From Symsagittifera roscoffensis (lineage: Eukaryota > Xenacoelomorpha > Acoela > Convolutidae), in the NCBI RefSeq assembly GCF_963678635.1, contig NC_087062.1, positions 53,950,473 through 54,014,472 on the forward strand: a DNA stretch of 64,000 nucleotides, written 5' to 3'. Position numbers and translations under genes: made by a program. The notes below the pieces were generated by a model. That model saw nothing but the letters and a program-made list of their open reading frames with translations, did no database searches and was not told the DNA's origin. Shown here piece by piece: positions 45,963 through 57,368 of this stretch (positions are counted from its first letter, which is position 1; each line of letters begins with the position of its first letter).

Positions 45963-47268
45963 AACTTCTCATATTAAAGCATGAAAATAGAAATAAAAAG
46001 GATCCCATCTGATCGATTGAATTCGATTACATCGCCAAACTTATTTTGAACAATTCGTTCTATTTAGAATTGAAGTTATATCTGTTTAACAACCCCCCTC
46101 TATGGTACTAAATCAAGCATCACCACCCCAAGAAGAGCTTGTTTAATGGTTAATATGCAGGTTTTGGATGGGGCTAGAAAATTTGCCCAAGAACTTAACA
46201 CCATACTATTTAACAGCTAACAATTTAATACTTCGTCGATTCACACCTTCACAATTTTATTCCCTGGAAATTTAACTCTTTGACAGTTTCACTTATATTT
46301 TTCAACTTAAAACCAAAATGTTAAAACTTATCACCAAAACATACTTTTTTTTATAACTTGTCGCCAAAATCTTATGCCTAAATACCAAAACAAATTCTTT
46401 CTTTATTTGTTCAGAGTAACTGCCGCAGTCGCGCCTACGTGTTGCGAGCTTGCCGACAGATGAAAATTAGAACCCATTGCTTGCCGAGATCTGCTCCCAA
46501 ATACAGTTACTAATATTTTACTAAAAGTCTTATTGAGAACAAAAAGTTACAAAATGACGCGGAATCAATATAAACTGCATATGGCAAGCTATGAAAAAAA
46601 AAACTATCTGAGAAGCATGACTCAAGCGCTGTATAAATATCGATATTAAAATTTGAAAAAATCAGAAAAAGCTTCCTGAAAAAATTGATTATCGCGATAA
46701 TCTTAAAGTAAATTGGTTCATGGACAAATTAACGAGATCTTTTTAGAAAAATGAAGATCCGAAAACTATCATGAATGCATAAAAAAATGTTTAAAATGTT
46801 TGAAATTACACCATATATACGATGGTCATCAAAAAAGAACCGAAAAATTTAAAAAAAAAAAAATCGATACTTTAGGCATAAAATTGGCCTCTTCTAAATG
46901 TTTCATATCTGACCGGAATCAAGCGCTGTACAGGAATCCACATATCTGCGAGGAATGAAAATATCTTAAATGATCTTGAATCATGAAAAAAGATGACCGA
47001 CGAAATAATGCAGACGAATCACAAAGAAAAAATGCCACTACAGCTATTCCACAATTAACTTGAAGCAAGTGTAAAGAATATACTTGATCGAAATATAATG
47101 GCAATAAAATACATTTTTTCTTAATTATTTTTCCAACTTAATACCAAACGGTTTTCATATATTTACACGTACATATATACATATACATATATTCCAAACG
47201 GTCAAACATTTATTATGTCAATGGACTTTAATCACGCAATTTGATCAGTATTTGCACCTATTTGAAAC

Positions 47269-48014
47269 TATTCTGTATTGCTTCTAACACATTAACGTAA
47301 ATATTATTGATTTGCTGGTTGACCAAAAAAAAATAATTTCACTGATCGGTTATTCCGGTTACTAGTAACAACTCGTTCAAAATAGACGAAATACAACGAG
47401 ACAAATTGAACGAGACAAAACCAACAAGACCAGACACGATCATTATGATCAATATTTCCTTAACTCTCCCCCCCCCCCCCCTCGATCCCTTAAACATAAA
47501 CGATCTCTCTAATTCAATCAGAGGCTCAAAGCATAGATCGATGTAGCTACGACAACAACTACTAATACTTTGAAATAAATGTATAGAATCGCGTTTTTCC
47601 TAGGTCCTTGTCCCTAGAAGTCATCATATGGTAAAAGGAGCGGATCGCAGTCACAGCGATACGAATTCATGCAGAAGAAGGTAGTATTTACGATATTCTA
47701 ATCCAATTTGCCCTAGATTATTTCGAAAAAAGTTTCTTGGTGCTGACATCTGCTGTCATTTATCACGAACGACCAAGACGACCGATTCTAAGACAATTCC
47801 AAGTAGATACTAGCCACAACAACGAGCTAATTTCAAATACTGTCGAGCGTCTTTACGGTAGAGCGAAATTGGCTCATGCTGAAATTGACTCAGAAATTGA
47901 GTTGGGGTCTTTTTTCAAATTGATCACCGACTTGGATTTTACCGATTTGGATTAATTAACGCGTGATATATTTCGTGCTATTAACGCTTAAGCAGCAATT
48001 TATTCCGTCTTCCA
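47269..48014 (+). repeat. Left ~746-bp direct repeat (A) bracketing the LTR element
   Basis: Matches 54266-55010 at about 97% identity by eye. It starts TG and ends CA like an LTR, and abuts the 5' LTR of the element at 48016. Its last ~60 bp (ATTAACGCGTGATATATTTCG onward) match the centre of repeat R in reverse orientation. It contains a 72-codon ORF (47737-47955) present in the other copy too. Confidence 0.8.
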
Positions 48015-48015
48015 C

Positions 48016-48112
48016 TGCTATACAGTGTATAGTAAAGAAACTCATTGTGTCAGATGGACCATACAAAACTAAAACAAGAAATAGATTACTATACTGATAT
48101 AGTTACTCGGCG

Positions 48113-48144
<32 letters not shown>

Positions 48145-48383
48145 ACATATATAACCAGTTGGTATATTTATATAATCTATAGAGATCTGTGATAATACGA
48201 TACTTTGAAAAACTAAAACTCATTATGTACTAGTTTCTATGAGTTATGATTCTCACATGCTTCGAGGTCAGTCCAAAGCCGAAAGACAGAGTCTCAATTA
48301 ACAAACTGAATTTAATTTAACCGCTCGATCTTATTTCGGACATCATTCAGAATCTCAAGTCATCTAACAACTTTCCGTGGGTA
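48016..48383 (+). repeat. 5' LTR of Gypsy-like element
   Basis: 368 bp, beginning TGCTATACAGTG and ending CCGTGGGTA. About 98% identical by eye to 53882-54249, which has exactly the same length. Includes an (AT)n run at 48112-48142. The exact 3' boundary is set by where the two copies diverge. Confidence 0.88.
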
Positions 48384-48387
48384 TAAC

Positions 48388-49476
48388 ATGGCGCAGCCAG
48401 CAGTTACGAAAAACCCATTAGGAATTTCGCCATTCTGGCAGAAAGCCTCGGCGGACCCACCAATAGAAAGGGAGAAATGGAATCAACAGTTATTTCTAGG
48501 AATCATTGCCAAAGATGGAATAGACTTATCAAAACTACTTCAAAATCCTCCTGCAATTAGACGACCTCAAGAACCGGGACACGAACTTCCCATCGATGGG
48601 GAGACTAATGTTCAGATTCGTGACCGCAATCTTCGTAACCAAGAGAAAAAAGTGACATGGGAAAACCAAGGTGCACACTTAGATAACTTAGGCCCAACTG
48701 TGGACGGCGTCCCATGAGACGAAGCGGATATCAAATGTTGAAGTTACATTTACCTATGTCTGGGAGCTGAAGGCCAACGAAGAGTATCACAATATTACCT
48801 AGATCTTAGGATACAAGAGGTTACCACCAGAAGTTTTTGGGATCGTCTGAAACGTCTATTTGTGAAAGAACGAAATGTCACCTTCGATAGATATGAGGCG
48901 TTTACCCGAAAACAAGGGAAAACAGAATCACTCGAACAGTACCACTACGGAGTTCTTCAATAGGGTATAGGGAATTTCAAATGCGTGAATTGTAATGATG
49001 GAAGACTTGAAACAGAAATCATCAGGGACCTTTTCACCGCCAATATGTCCAACGACGAAGTGCAAAAAGATCTTCTGGCAGAAACAAAAACGCCTGAGCA
49101 AGCCTTAGAATACGCGATTCGAAGAGAGAAAGGTTAAGAAAACCAATTACTCATCCGAAAACAGGGATCAGCACCGAACACGCAAATAACCACAGTGAAA
49201 TCGGAACCAGTTGGTTTCATAGCAAAGAGGGGCAACAACACCTACAACAACAACAACCGCTATTCATCAAGGGGAGGACGACAACGTCAACAATCACAAC
49301 AGCAATGTGGTTACTCTCAGCGACAGTCAACGGACCAAAAACAACGATGTTTCAAATGCGGAAATCCTTTTAGGCCAGGGCATCTGCAACAATGTCCTGC
49401 GAAAGATAAAATATGCAACAAGTGTACAGAACGAGGACACTACGCACGTTTATGTAAATCATCCACGTTTATGTAA
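48388..49476 (+). pseudogene. gag of the Gypsy-like element
   Basis: Starts MAQPAVTKNPLG at 48388 and runs open to a stop at 48718. Gag-type text then continues with frame changes (SFWDRLKRLFVKER near 48840, TLL-like LFTANMSNDEVQKDLL near 49030), ending in an N/Q-rich stretch and two zinc knuckles (CFKCGNPF...CPAKD, CNKCTERGHYARLC, 49350-49455). The knuckles match the layout in the minus-strand element at 18755-18850. Several stops disable it. A short direct duplication (GTTTATGTAAATCATCCAC at about 49448 and 49467) follows the second knuckle. Confidence 0.82.
48389..48400 (+). other. Putative tRNA primer-binding site
   Basis: TGGCGCAGCCAG begins 5 bp after the LTR with the TGG expected opposite a tRNA 3' CCA end. 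It overlaps the gag start codon (ATG at 48388). Confidence 0.5.
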
Positions 49477-49499
49477 ATCATCCACTACGCACGTTTATG

Positions 49500-49894
49500 A
49501 GGTCAATGCTATTCAAGAGGATCAAACAGCAGAACAGATATCCCAAGATAGAGACGTAGCTGCATATGTAAACTACATGCAAGCGGGCGATTTAATTCCG
49601 AGAAGGGAACTCGTACACACAGACGATTCAACTGCGAATTCAATTCGTTTCGAAAGCAAATCAGTCAACCAAATTGACGAATTTGATCTCAAAGGACACT
49701 TAGTGAGGGTTCGATGTGGCCAAAACGACTTAGTGTTTATCGCGGACACCGGATCGCCGACATCCTTCATCAACCAACAGGCGGCGAATCTGATAGTATC
49801 GACAGTAAAATCAGCAAGACGGGTTCAGACAACCAAAACCGATGAGGCGAACAGAATGATCTGCTACAATGGATATAAAATTCCATCATTCTGA
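49500..49894 (+). pseudogene. Aspartic protease region of pol
   Basis: Open segment containing the retropepsin active-site triplet in FIADTGSPTSFIN (about 49737). After a TGA stop at 49892, the second conserved piece RANILGRNILPQIGI lies near 49966. The arrangement is that of a Ty3/Gypsy protease. The stop inside the domain would prevent a full product. Confidence 0.78.
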
Positions 49895-49954
49895 AGAGTT
49901 GTAACACCCATTGAATCCGGAGGATGGACTCTCGACACAACTTCGCTGATAGTT

Positions 49955-50575
49955 GTGGACGACAAACGAGCAAATATCCTTGGCAGAAACATTCTACCGC
50001 AAATAGGAATTCAACTGAAACAAACACCAGCTGGTAAGTCAATTAATACAATTTCCGAAGATACAAATTGCTCAGATCAAAAAATAACCAACTGGGTGAA
50101 AACATCTTATCCTGGCTTATGTACAAGAATCGGTAGGGCACGTAACCACATGGTGCATACAACATTCCTAAAGGGATTTAAGGCATTGCAACAAAAAGGT
50201 AGAAGAATCCCTATACACATCCAAGAAAAAGTAGAACAAGAAATTCGATCTCTCATAGATCAAAGGCATATTGTCAAATTGGAAAAAAGTAGTGACCAAC
50301 AATTTATCAGCCCTACAGTCATTACAGTCAAAAAAGACCAATCGATTGAATTGGCTATGGATTCGAAACAAAATAATAAAATGATACATAAGAACAAGTA
50401 TCAAATGCAAAACATTGATGTACTACTCGATAATGCCGCTCAATCAGCGCAGCAAGGCCACAATAAGCCAGGTACCACACTATTTTCGACAATAGACCTT
50501 CGGTATGCGTACAGCCAGTTAAAACTGGACGAAGCAACGCGGAAACAATGTAAATTTAAGATAGCGCAAGTTTAA
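49955..50575 (+). pseudogene. Reverse transcriptase, N-terminal half
   Basis: 206-codon open segment with the protease tail at its start and then RT text: VEQEIRSLIDQRHIVKLE, TVITVKKDQSIELAMDSK and the motif-A region LFSTIDLRYAYSQLKL. The frame ends right after CKFKI. The YxDD box, thumb and RNase H are not found downstream, so the enzyme is truncated by an internal deletion. Confidence 0.85.
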
Positions 50576-50783
50576 ATCTAGCAGTGAATTCAAATCCGTA
50601 CGGAACGTTTCACACACAAAAGCTCGACCGGAACGGTTCTCATTCAGATTCATTTGAAACAAATAACGCGTTCACTTTGAATAGTCACAAGTCAACATTC
50701 AGTCGGTCAGGAAATTGTCAACAATCTGAAATCCAGAACTTCGAATTAAAAAATCAAACGATAATATTCATCAACACACCGCC

Positions 50784-51981
50784 ATGAATCGCCAAATTTC
50801 CCACTCTGCATCTGGAATGTCGTTGCCGCCGTTCCAGCGGATACTCCGAAAATGTCACAAGGGAGCACAAACAACGATTTCATTCCACCCAAAGAACATC
50901 TCTTCATTCGACACCTACAAACAATTACACAAAGACTTAAACTTCAGCGACACGTCACATCAAGTAATACCGTCAAAAGATAGTGTAACATTTCAACCAA
51001 TCCCCGTGAACCAAGCCTGCCAAACAGACCAGAAGGAGGAGACCCAACCATGCTTAGCTACAGCAGTCACAGAGGAAGAGGATGTGGCAATGTATCGGCG
51101 TCAACTTCGAAACGTGTTCGACAGTTCCTTTCTAGCTGCAGCAACCAAGAAAGACAGATCGCTCAACCCACAGCTCAATATGGTTAAAAGTCAAAAATGG
51201 GACAACATCAAATCATGCTACGGACCCTATTTCTACGACGTCCGACACAGGCTCTCAGTGCGAGATGGCATCCTCTTATACGACGATCGCGCAGTGATCC
51301 CAAAACAACTCCGCCAACTCTGGTCGACTCACTGCATTTAACACACCCTGGGCAAGGTGGGATGCTTGAAGCAGCGCGTAACATATGGTATCCGTACCTT
51401 CACAGAGACATCGTTGCCAAAACTGTAAAGAGTGCAGACAAAAAGGTTAAAACCTAAAGGTTATATCGGGGCATTCTCATTTCACGTCATTAGACGCGGT
51501 CGTTAAACCAAACGAAGAAATATAACTGGATTTTGCGGGGCCGCTACCGGATGAAAATAATAAGGATGTCTACATTCTGGTAGGGGTCGATCGCTTCTCC
51601 CGTTTTCCCTCAGCAAAGGTCGTCACAAATAATAAGGCGGACACCATAATTCGTTTTATGCAAACCCACATAGTCAACCATGGGGTACCTCGAAACATAC
51701 GGTGTGATCAGGCACAAGGGTTTCGAGCGAAAAAATTTATGTTATACTGCAAGGATAAAAACATCAAACTAATTTTTGCACCAGTCGATGATCACCGATC
51801 CATTGGTATGGTGGAACGACTAATAAGAACACTAAAATCAAGACTCTCGGTAATGAAAATTGATAATCGTAATAAACCATATAAACTTGCATCAGACGTG
51901 GCTGAGTTTATCAAGACTCTAAGAGTAACACCTAACGCGACAACAAAAACAACCCCATTCGAAGCGCATTTTGGTAGATAA
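50784..51981 (+). pseudogene. Integrase region of pol
   Basis: 50784-51341 is the connection region upstream of integrase (YRRQLRNVFDSS, LSVRDGILLYDDR), and the zinc-binding part follows in other frames (LHLTHPGQ, then CKEC near 51430). 51523-51981 is one open frame with the catalytic core: first Asp in LDFAGPLPD, second in RCDQAQG, Glu in MVERLIRTLKSRL. There are 35 residues between the second Asp and the Glu (DD35E), all present. Stops at 51342 and 51520 and frame changes break the gene as a whole. Confidence 0.82.
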
Positions 51982-52001
51982 CCAATACACCGCTAAGCAA
52001 T

Positions 52002-53858
52002 ATGGCCACATCTCCAAAATCGTCAAACCTATCATGGGAAAACACCAAACTTGCTTGTTTAGACCAAAGGCTCCTTACCAAACCCGCTCTAACCGCAGAA
52101 GCCATGTGGAATAGGGATGTGAACAGCGAGGACGAGCTGGATATTAACTATCGACAAAGTCAACAGGAACCACAACTAGTGCCAGACAACAAACCATCCT
52201 CATCAAAAAGCACAACCGTCACCAAACCAACGCTGGCCGCAGAACCAGTAACCCCATCGGGGAAGAGGAAGGCAACCACTCCAGCCGAGGAACCGCATAG
52301 ATTTAGTGGGTGGGACAGTAGCGACGAGGATTTCGACCGTCAACTATTGGCTCGATTCCCTATAGGTGCGCACTTACCTTTAACTAATACCGCCTACGAT
52401 CTCATAAAAGAAAAACGTAAATTTCTGAGCAAAAAACAGGCCACAACATTGAAAAAATAAGGACAAGAATACCTATACGAACTTTAACAGCGCAAGAAAA
52501 AAACAAAAAATGGAATGGGCACCAATAGTTTTTCTTGAAGATCGCTTTAAAGGTCCGCAGGCTACCATTAACACAAAACTAGGACAGAAAATCGATCAAG
52601 TGGCCAGAAAATCAGGCACTATCGCCAGGAAAATCAAAAACCCAGGTGTGTTCGGGGCACAGATTAAAATTTTGGAAAACGGCTCGATTATTAATTACTC
52701 ACCACACACCGCTTGGGTTCGGGAGGATGGTAAGCAGCCACGGGTTATAAGACACGATGGTCTCGCTTTTGTGCCGGATCCACGGGTCTATGGAAAATGT
52801 CGCCCAGCAGCCCTTAAAGACTTTGTGGCTTATAAACATTTACCTCGAGCCAAACCTCGTGTTTTAGCAAAAAGCCCAAAACTGGATAGAGCGAAACAGA
52901 CCACCAAGCAGGTGGTACAAGACACGCGGAAGACACAGGAAACCTGGAACAGCTTCTCTCGCAATCCCAAAAAAGACGTGCACTGGGCCATGACGGCCTA
53001 TTCAAAAGGGTTCATACAAAGACAAGAGCTACTTCAGCTAATCAAGACACTGCAGCGATACCCAAGCCAACTGGTAAACAAAACCCGATAAGCAAATTAA
53101 AGAAAAGCTGACTCGAAAATGCTGATATCGAATTCGAATGCGATACATCCATATCTCTAACAGATACCAATCTTACTCGAAGAACGCCTTCCCCCAAAAA
53201 ACCAGCTCCTAAAAGATTGGATACTAAGAAAACGCCAGAAGAGTTCGATCAACAATGTCGCCGATCGATGAGAAATAGAACCATTGCGTTGGCCGGAAAA
53301 CTGGGCAACGCTATACCAATTAGCACTATTGAATCACAAAGCAGTGATATTCGCAATGTGGTATGTCAGGTAGAAGTAATACCTACTCCAAAAAACAGCA
53401 CACAAAGTCAAACCGCCATCACACCGCAACAAAATCAACAAGAGGTGATTTCCTTGTCATCATCTGTAGAATGCGTGGAAATCCAGTTGGAGTCTGACAC
53501 ACCGGAAAATATTAGGGCACGCAGCGAACAAAAGGACGACGTTCACATGTCTCCAAAACAAACGGACAACCAGACAGAGTCTACAATGCAAGCGGCTTCA
53601 CAACAAAGGGCAATGAGTACTCGAAACGTCCTAGACAGACCACCACAGGCCACTACCCCGGATGCAAGCTTCATAAAGAATTTTGACTCAGCGATGAAGC
53701 TCTTAAAGGAAATCTTCTCGCCCATCAAGAAATCAATGACGTTCCGAAGAGAAAAAGAAAACACGTCAACCAGCTCTGTTAACAAAACACCTTCATCATC
53801 CAACGTATCAAATCAGGAAACCACATCAACCGGGGACAAATCCATAAAGAAAATGTAA
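52002..53858 (+). pseudogene. Extra pol-tail ORFs between integrase and 3' LTR
   Basis: Three open segments (52002-52460, 52510-53091, 53217-53858) cover the place where env would sit in some Gypsy-like elements. The first continues the integrase tail (SSNLSWENTKLACLDQRLL). The second is basic and includes INYSPHTAWVREDG and GLAFVPDPRVYG, possibly a beta-rich domain. The third is S/T/Q-rich and likely disordered. None has a signal peptide or membrane span, so env is unlikely. Function unknown. Confidence 0.6.
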
Positions 53859-53868
53859 TTTTCATTCC

Positions 53869-53881
53869 AGAAAATGGGAAA
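53869..53881 (+). other. Polypurine tract
   Basis: AGAAAATGGGAAA directly before the 3' LTR, the expected plus-strand priming site. Confidence 0.65.
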
Positions 53882-53978
53882 TGCTATACAGTGTATAGTA
53901 AAGAAACTCATTGTGTCAGATATGACATACAAAACTAAAACAAGAAATAGATTACTATACTGATATAGTTACTCGGCG

Positions 53979-54010
<32 letters not shown>

Positions 54011-54249
54011 ACATATATAACCAGTTGGTATATTTATATAATCTATAGAGATCTGTGATAATACGATACTTTGAAAAACTAAAACTCATTATGTACTAGT
54101 TTCTATGAGTTATGATTCTCACATGCTTCGAGGTCAGTCCAAAGCCGAAAGACAGAGTCTCAATTAACAAACTGAATTTAAGTTAACCACTCAATCTTAT
54201 TTCGGACATCATTCAGAATCTCATGTCATCTAACAACTTTCCGTGGGTA
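53882..54249 (+). repeat. 3' LTR of Gypsy-like element
   Basis: 368 bp, partner of 48016-48383 with about six to eight differences seen. Followed by CTTTGCGTGGGT, a near repeat of its own last bases (CTTTCCGTGGGT), before repeat A' begins. Confidence 0.88.
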
Positions 54250-54265
54250 CTTTGCGTGGGTTGAA

Positions 54266-55010
54266 ACTATGCTGTATTGCTTCTAACACATTAACGTAAA
54301 TATTATTGAGTTGCTGGTTGACCAAAAAAATAATTTCACTGATCGGTTATTCCGGTTACTAGTAACAACTCGTGTTCAAAATAGACGAAACACAACGAGA
54401 CAAATTGAACGAGACAAAACCAACATGACCAGATACGATCATTATGATCAATATTTCCATAACTCTCCCCCCTCGATCCCTTAAACATAATCGATCTCTC
54501 TAATTCAATCAGAGGCTCAAATCATAGATCGATGTAGCTACGACAACAACTACTAATACTTTGAAATAAATGTATAGAATCGAGTTTTAATTTTTCCTAG
54601 GTCCTTGTCCCTAGAAGTCATCATATGGTAAAAGGAGCGGATCGCAGTCACAGCGATACGAATTCATGCAGAAGAAGGTAGTATTTACGATATTCTAATC
54701 CAATTTGTCCTAGATTATTTCGAAAAAAGTTTCCTGGTGCTGACATCTGCTGTCATTTATCACGAACGACCAAGACGACCGATTCTAAGACAATTCCAAG
54801 TAGATACTAGCCACAACAACGAGCTACTTTCAAATACGGTCGAGCGTCTTTACAGAAAAGCGAAATTGGCTCATGCTGAAATTGACTCAGAAATTGAGTC
54901 GGGGTCTTTTTTCAAATTGACCACCGACTTGGATTTTACCGATTTGGATTAATTAACGCATGATATATTTCGTGCTATTAACGCTTGAGCGGCAATTTAT
55001 TCCGTCTTCC
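54266..55010 (+). repeat. Right ~746-bp direct repeat (A') bracketing the LTR element
   Basis: Direct copy of 47269-48014 with roughly 20-25 differences including a shorter C run. Begins TG, ends CA. The same ORF is present (71 codons, 54737-54952) with several amino-acid changes, so no sign of protein conservation. Confidence 0.8.
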
Positions 55011-55011
55011 A

Positions 55012-56168
55012 CATTGAATTGAAGCATGGAATTTGGTCTATTTAAAACTTCGCCATATGCAAAATATATAATTTTGTACTTGACAGCGTGTGTGGGTATT
55101 TACAAAAAAAAAACTTTTTAGAACATTTTTTTTGGAAATTTCATCATTTTTCTAACGAACACTACTTCGTAGACCTTGAAAAGAGCAGTCATCACATTTA
55201 GTGCACATTCAAGCAGTCAGCACTTTTCTATAAAAACAAACAATTTCGGAATGAGCGAACGATTGAAAAGCCAATGTATTTTCTCCTTCAACGGTTATCA
55301 TGTTCCACATTGCGAAATAAATTGCGGTATTATCATTTATTCCAAATCTCCAATTACTGCCAAGTAGTACATGTATACGGGTGAAATATATATGGATGAA
55401 CTAACTGAAAGCCCCGCACATAATCAAGAAAACAGTTGCAAATTCCTTTGAATCAATGGAATAGTTGTTTACTGTTTCAACGCTTAGTTGTCCAAGAATT
55501 TCCAAAATGAGAAGTACAAATTCATTCTACCGTCAAACTTGTATTATCCTTTTTCACGCAGAAAAGAACACAGTTCAAGTGTAGAATGTCAATTACAAAA
55601 CCAGTCGACATTGAACAATCTTGGTGAGCCTGAAATCAAAAAAACTAAGCAATGCACTCTTTTTGAAATTTCCTTCACGCAGTTGATTTGATCTAGAAAA
55701 AAAACGTAGTCATCAGATGTCAAATATTCGTCTCATTTTTGTATATCTATGTTAAGGACGCAGTTGCAACTTCCCCTCAATCAATCGACAGCTCTCGGTA
55801 GAATTACTAGGATAACAGCTACAACTACAACTAACTAATTCAATTGAGTAAATAAAGCACGGTTGGAAATTTATGTACACATTGCAGCATTTTTTACGCG
55901 AAGAATTAAGGTAATCGGTTCGTGGAAAAATTCAGATTATCATGAAATGGATGTTTATTGAATTCATCGACTAAAACTAAAAATATCTTTCTAAAATTCT
56001 GTTTCTATAGAAGAACACTAAACAAAAACTCTTGGGTATATTGTGGTAAAACATTTATACAAATTAAAATTAAGCGGGCGAGTGCTACTACTGTAACTGT
56101 CCAACAGTTCAAAATAAGTTCTTTTCGATGTTCAGTAATGCAAGTACACTATCTCTTACAAGCTTAGG
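55012..56168. other. Gene-free stretch and probable 3' UTR of the LysM gene
   Basis: No gene recognised. The plus ORFs at 55176-55367, 55488-55691 and 55958-56167 have no domain. The right part should be 3' UTR of the minus-strand LysM gene. Confidence 0.45.
55954..55959 (-). terminator. Poly(A) signal candidate for the LysM gene
   Basis: TTTATT on the plus strand is AATAAA on the minus strand, about 210 bp past the stop codon at 56169. Confidence 0.35.
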
Positions 56169-56794
56169 TTACAATTCATAGAGTTCATCATGTCTTTTGC
56201 TCTCGGGAAAAAACGAAGTTGTTGAATTATGACCAACTTTCTTGTCTTTCTTCTTATCTTGTCTTGTAACTGTCGCTGTTTTATTCTGCAAATTAAAAAG
56301 CGATTCGCTGCTACTCGAAGAATTCATTGCGCTACATGAGCTGTTCTGCTGTAATTTCTCCACATTTGACTTGGTAACTTCCAGCATTGTGTCAAACTTC
56401 TTGAAGATGTCTGAAATGTCGGGCGACGGCGGAGTGTTGCCGCGTTGCGTCGTCGAATGTCCATTTTGGGTTAACCCTTTTTGCAAGTCAGCATCTGGAT
56501 TCAAAAGATGTCCATTTGACTTCGAAGTAGCTTGTATTGTTACTGGTTGTGATCTTGGTGTCTGTATGCCATTCTTACTGGTTGTTTTGTTCTGCTTACG
56601 TTGCTTGTTTTCGAGAGAGTGGATTTCGTCGTTAAAGGTGTGAGCACCGTCTTGGGATACCAAAGTCATGTCTACTGGTATAACGTCAGGACAGGGAACG
56701 AGGATGGTATCTTTGAGGAAGAATGCTTCGTTCGTGTAGAGCTTGTTAATTCGCTTTAACTGTTCTATGCTGATGTTGTACTTCAGGGATATTG
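56169..56794 (-). CDS. Last exon of a LysM-domain protein (LYSMD1/2-like)
   Basis: On the minus strand, acceptor CTGTTTTAG at 56795 opens an exon of 626 nt ending at TAA/TGA near 56169, encoding at least 208 residues. Its first 35 residues are the second half of a LysM domain (ISLKYNISIEQLKRINKLY, then FFLKDTILVPCPDV), closely resembling animal LYSMD1/LYSMD2, intracellular proteins of poorly known role with a single N-terminal LysM. The remainder is hydrophilic, rich in S, N, Q and K (NSSSSSESL, KKKDKK), with no membrane span, which argues against LYSMD3/4. The exon begins in the middle of a codon (two nt), so an upstream exon with the first half of LysM must exist. I could not find it before the LINE cluster begins, so it lies within or beyond that cluster. 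Confidence 0.8.
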
Positions 56795-57189
56795 CTAAAA
56801 CAGTATTTGTTCATATCAATGTTTTATATTTGTTTAAAACTTTGTCAATAAGGGTACAAATCAACTTCAAAGTAAACTCAACAAAACAAAGGAAACAATT
56901 TCGACAGTTAGTGTCACAATGGCCTGTTCATGTCAGGTAAATGACACAAATACTCAAACAAAAACAGCAACAAACGTCACAATTTCAGATTTTTAACCTA
57001 GGAACTACATTTATTCTTGACACTATAAAGACAAAAAATTTAATGCATTCCCAGTGTGACGGATAGTTTTGCATGAGATAATCATCTGAAATTTCTCCAT
57101 GGGAGCTGATTGGTTCTGTCACATTGAACAGGATTATGGCAAAAAATAATTATTTGTCAGTTTGTTGACTGTATTTTTTCGCTGTATAT
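56795..57189 (-). other. Part of an intron of the LysM gene
   Basis: AT-rich sequence between the last LysM exon and the LINE cluster. No exon seen on either strand. Confidence 0.45.
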
Positions 57190-57303
57190 TGCACGCGTTT
57201 GCCGTGATCAGCAACCTATTCAAACAAGATGAACCAAGTGGAGTCCCGCAAGGGAGCGCCTTAGGGCCTATACTATTTCTAATTGTTAGCGATGATATCT
57301 TGG
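57190..57303 (+). pseudogene. Old LINE, left part (interrupted RT)
   Basis: Reads SGVPQGSALGPILFLIVSDD, the RT motif-B region of a CR1-like LINE. The frame runs up to the insertion point of the younger LINE and continues on its other side at 60827. 5'-truncated. Confidence 0.8.
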
Positions 57304-57316
57304 ATTGACCAAAATT
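57304..57316 (+). repeat. Target-site duplication, left copy
   Basis: ATTGACCAAAATT, repeated at 60814-60826 on the other side of the inserted LINE. Confidence 0.9.
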
Positions 57317-57368
57317 GGATCCAGCGGCAACCGCCTACTCGTGGTGGATTCGTCTCCAACTGGAGCAA

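Larger units (their letters stand above)
44261..47267. other. Mostly gene-free, two possible exons
   Basis: AT-rich spacer between the peptide gene and the LTR-element complex. Two segments have exon-like features and are listed separately. Otherwise A/T runs and no recognised repeat or gene. Confidence 0.45.
48016..54249 (+). mobile_element. Defective Gypsy-like LTR retrotransposon (6.2 kb)
   Basis: LTRs at both ends, primer-binding site and polypurine tract (AGAAAATGGGAAA, 53869-53881) in the right places, and gag, protease, RT, integrase in Ty3/Gypsy order. The near-identical LTRs indicate recent insertion, yet gag and pol carry stops and frameshifts, and the second half of RT with most of RNase H is missing between about 50575 and 50784. 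It was probably mobilised by proteins supplied by a relative. I see no target-site duplication at the LTR edges; a copy of repeat A lies on each side instead. Confidence 0.88.

Noticed and set aside
52510-53858. env gene of the LTR element
   Set aside because: No signal peptide, membrane span or cysteine pattern of an envelope protein.
48016-54249. Tandem duplication of the whole A-LTR unit
   Set aside because: Distances between the two A copies (about 7.0 kb) and the two LTRs (about 5.87 kb) differ, and their order is mirrored at the two sides.
47737-54952. Conserved 71-72-residue protein in repeats A and A'
   Set aside because: The two versions differ by several amino acids at ~97% DNA identity, so no protein-level constraint is visible; it is carried along with the repeat.
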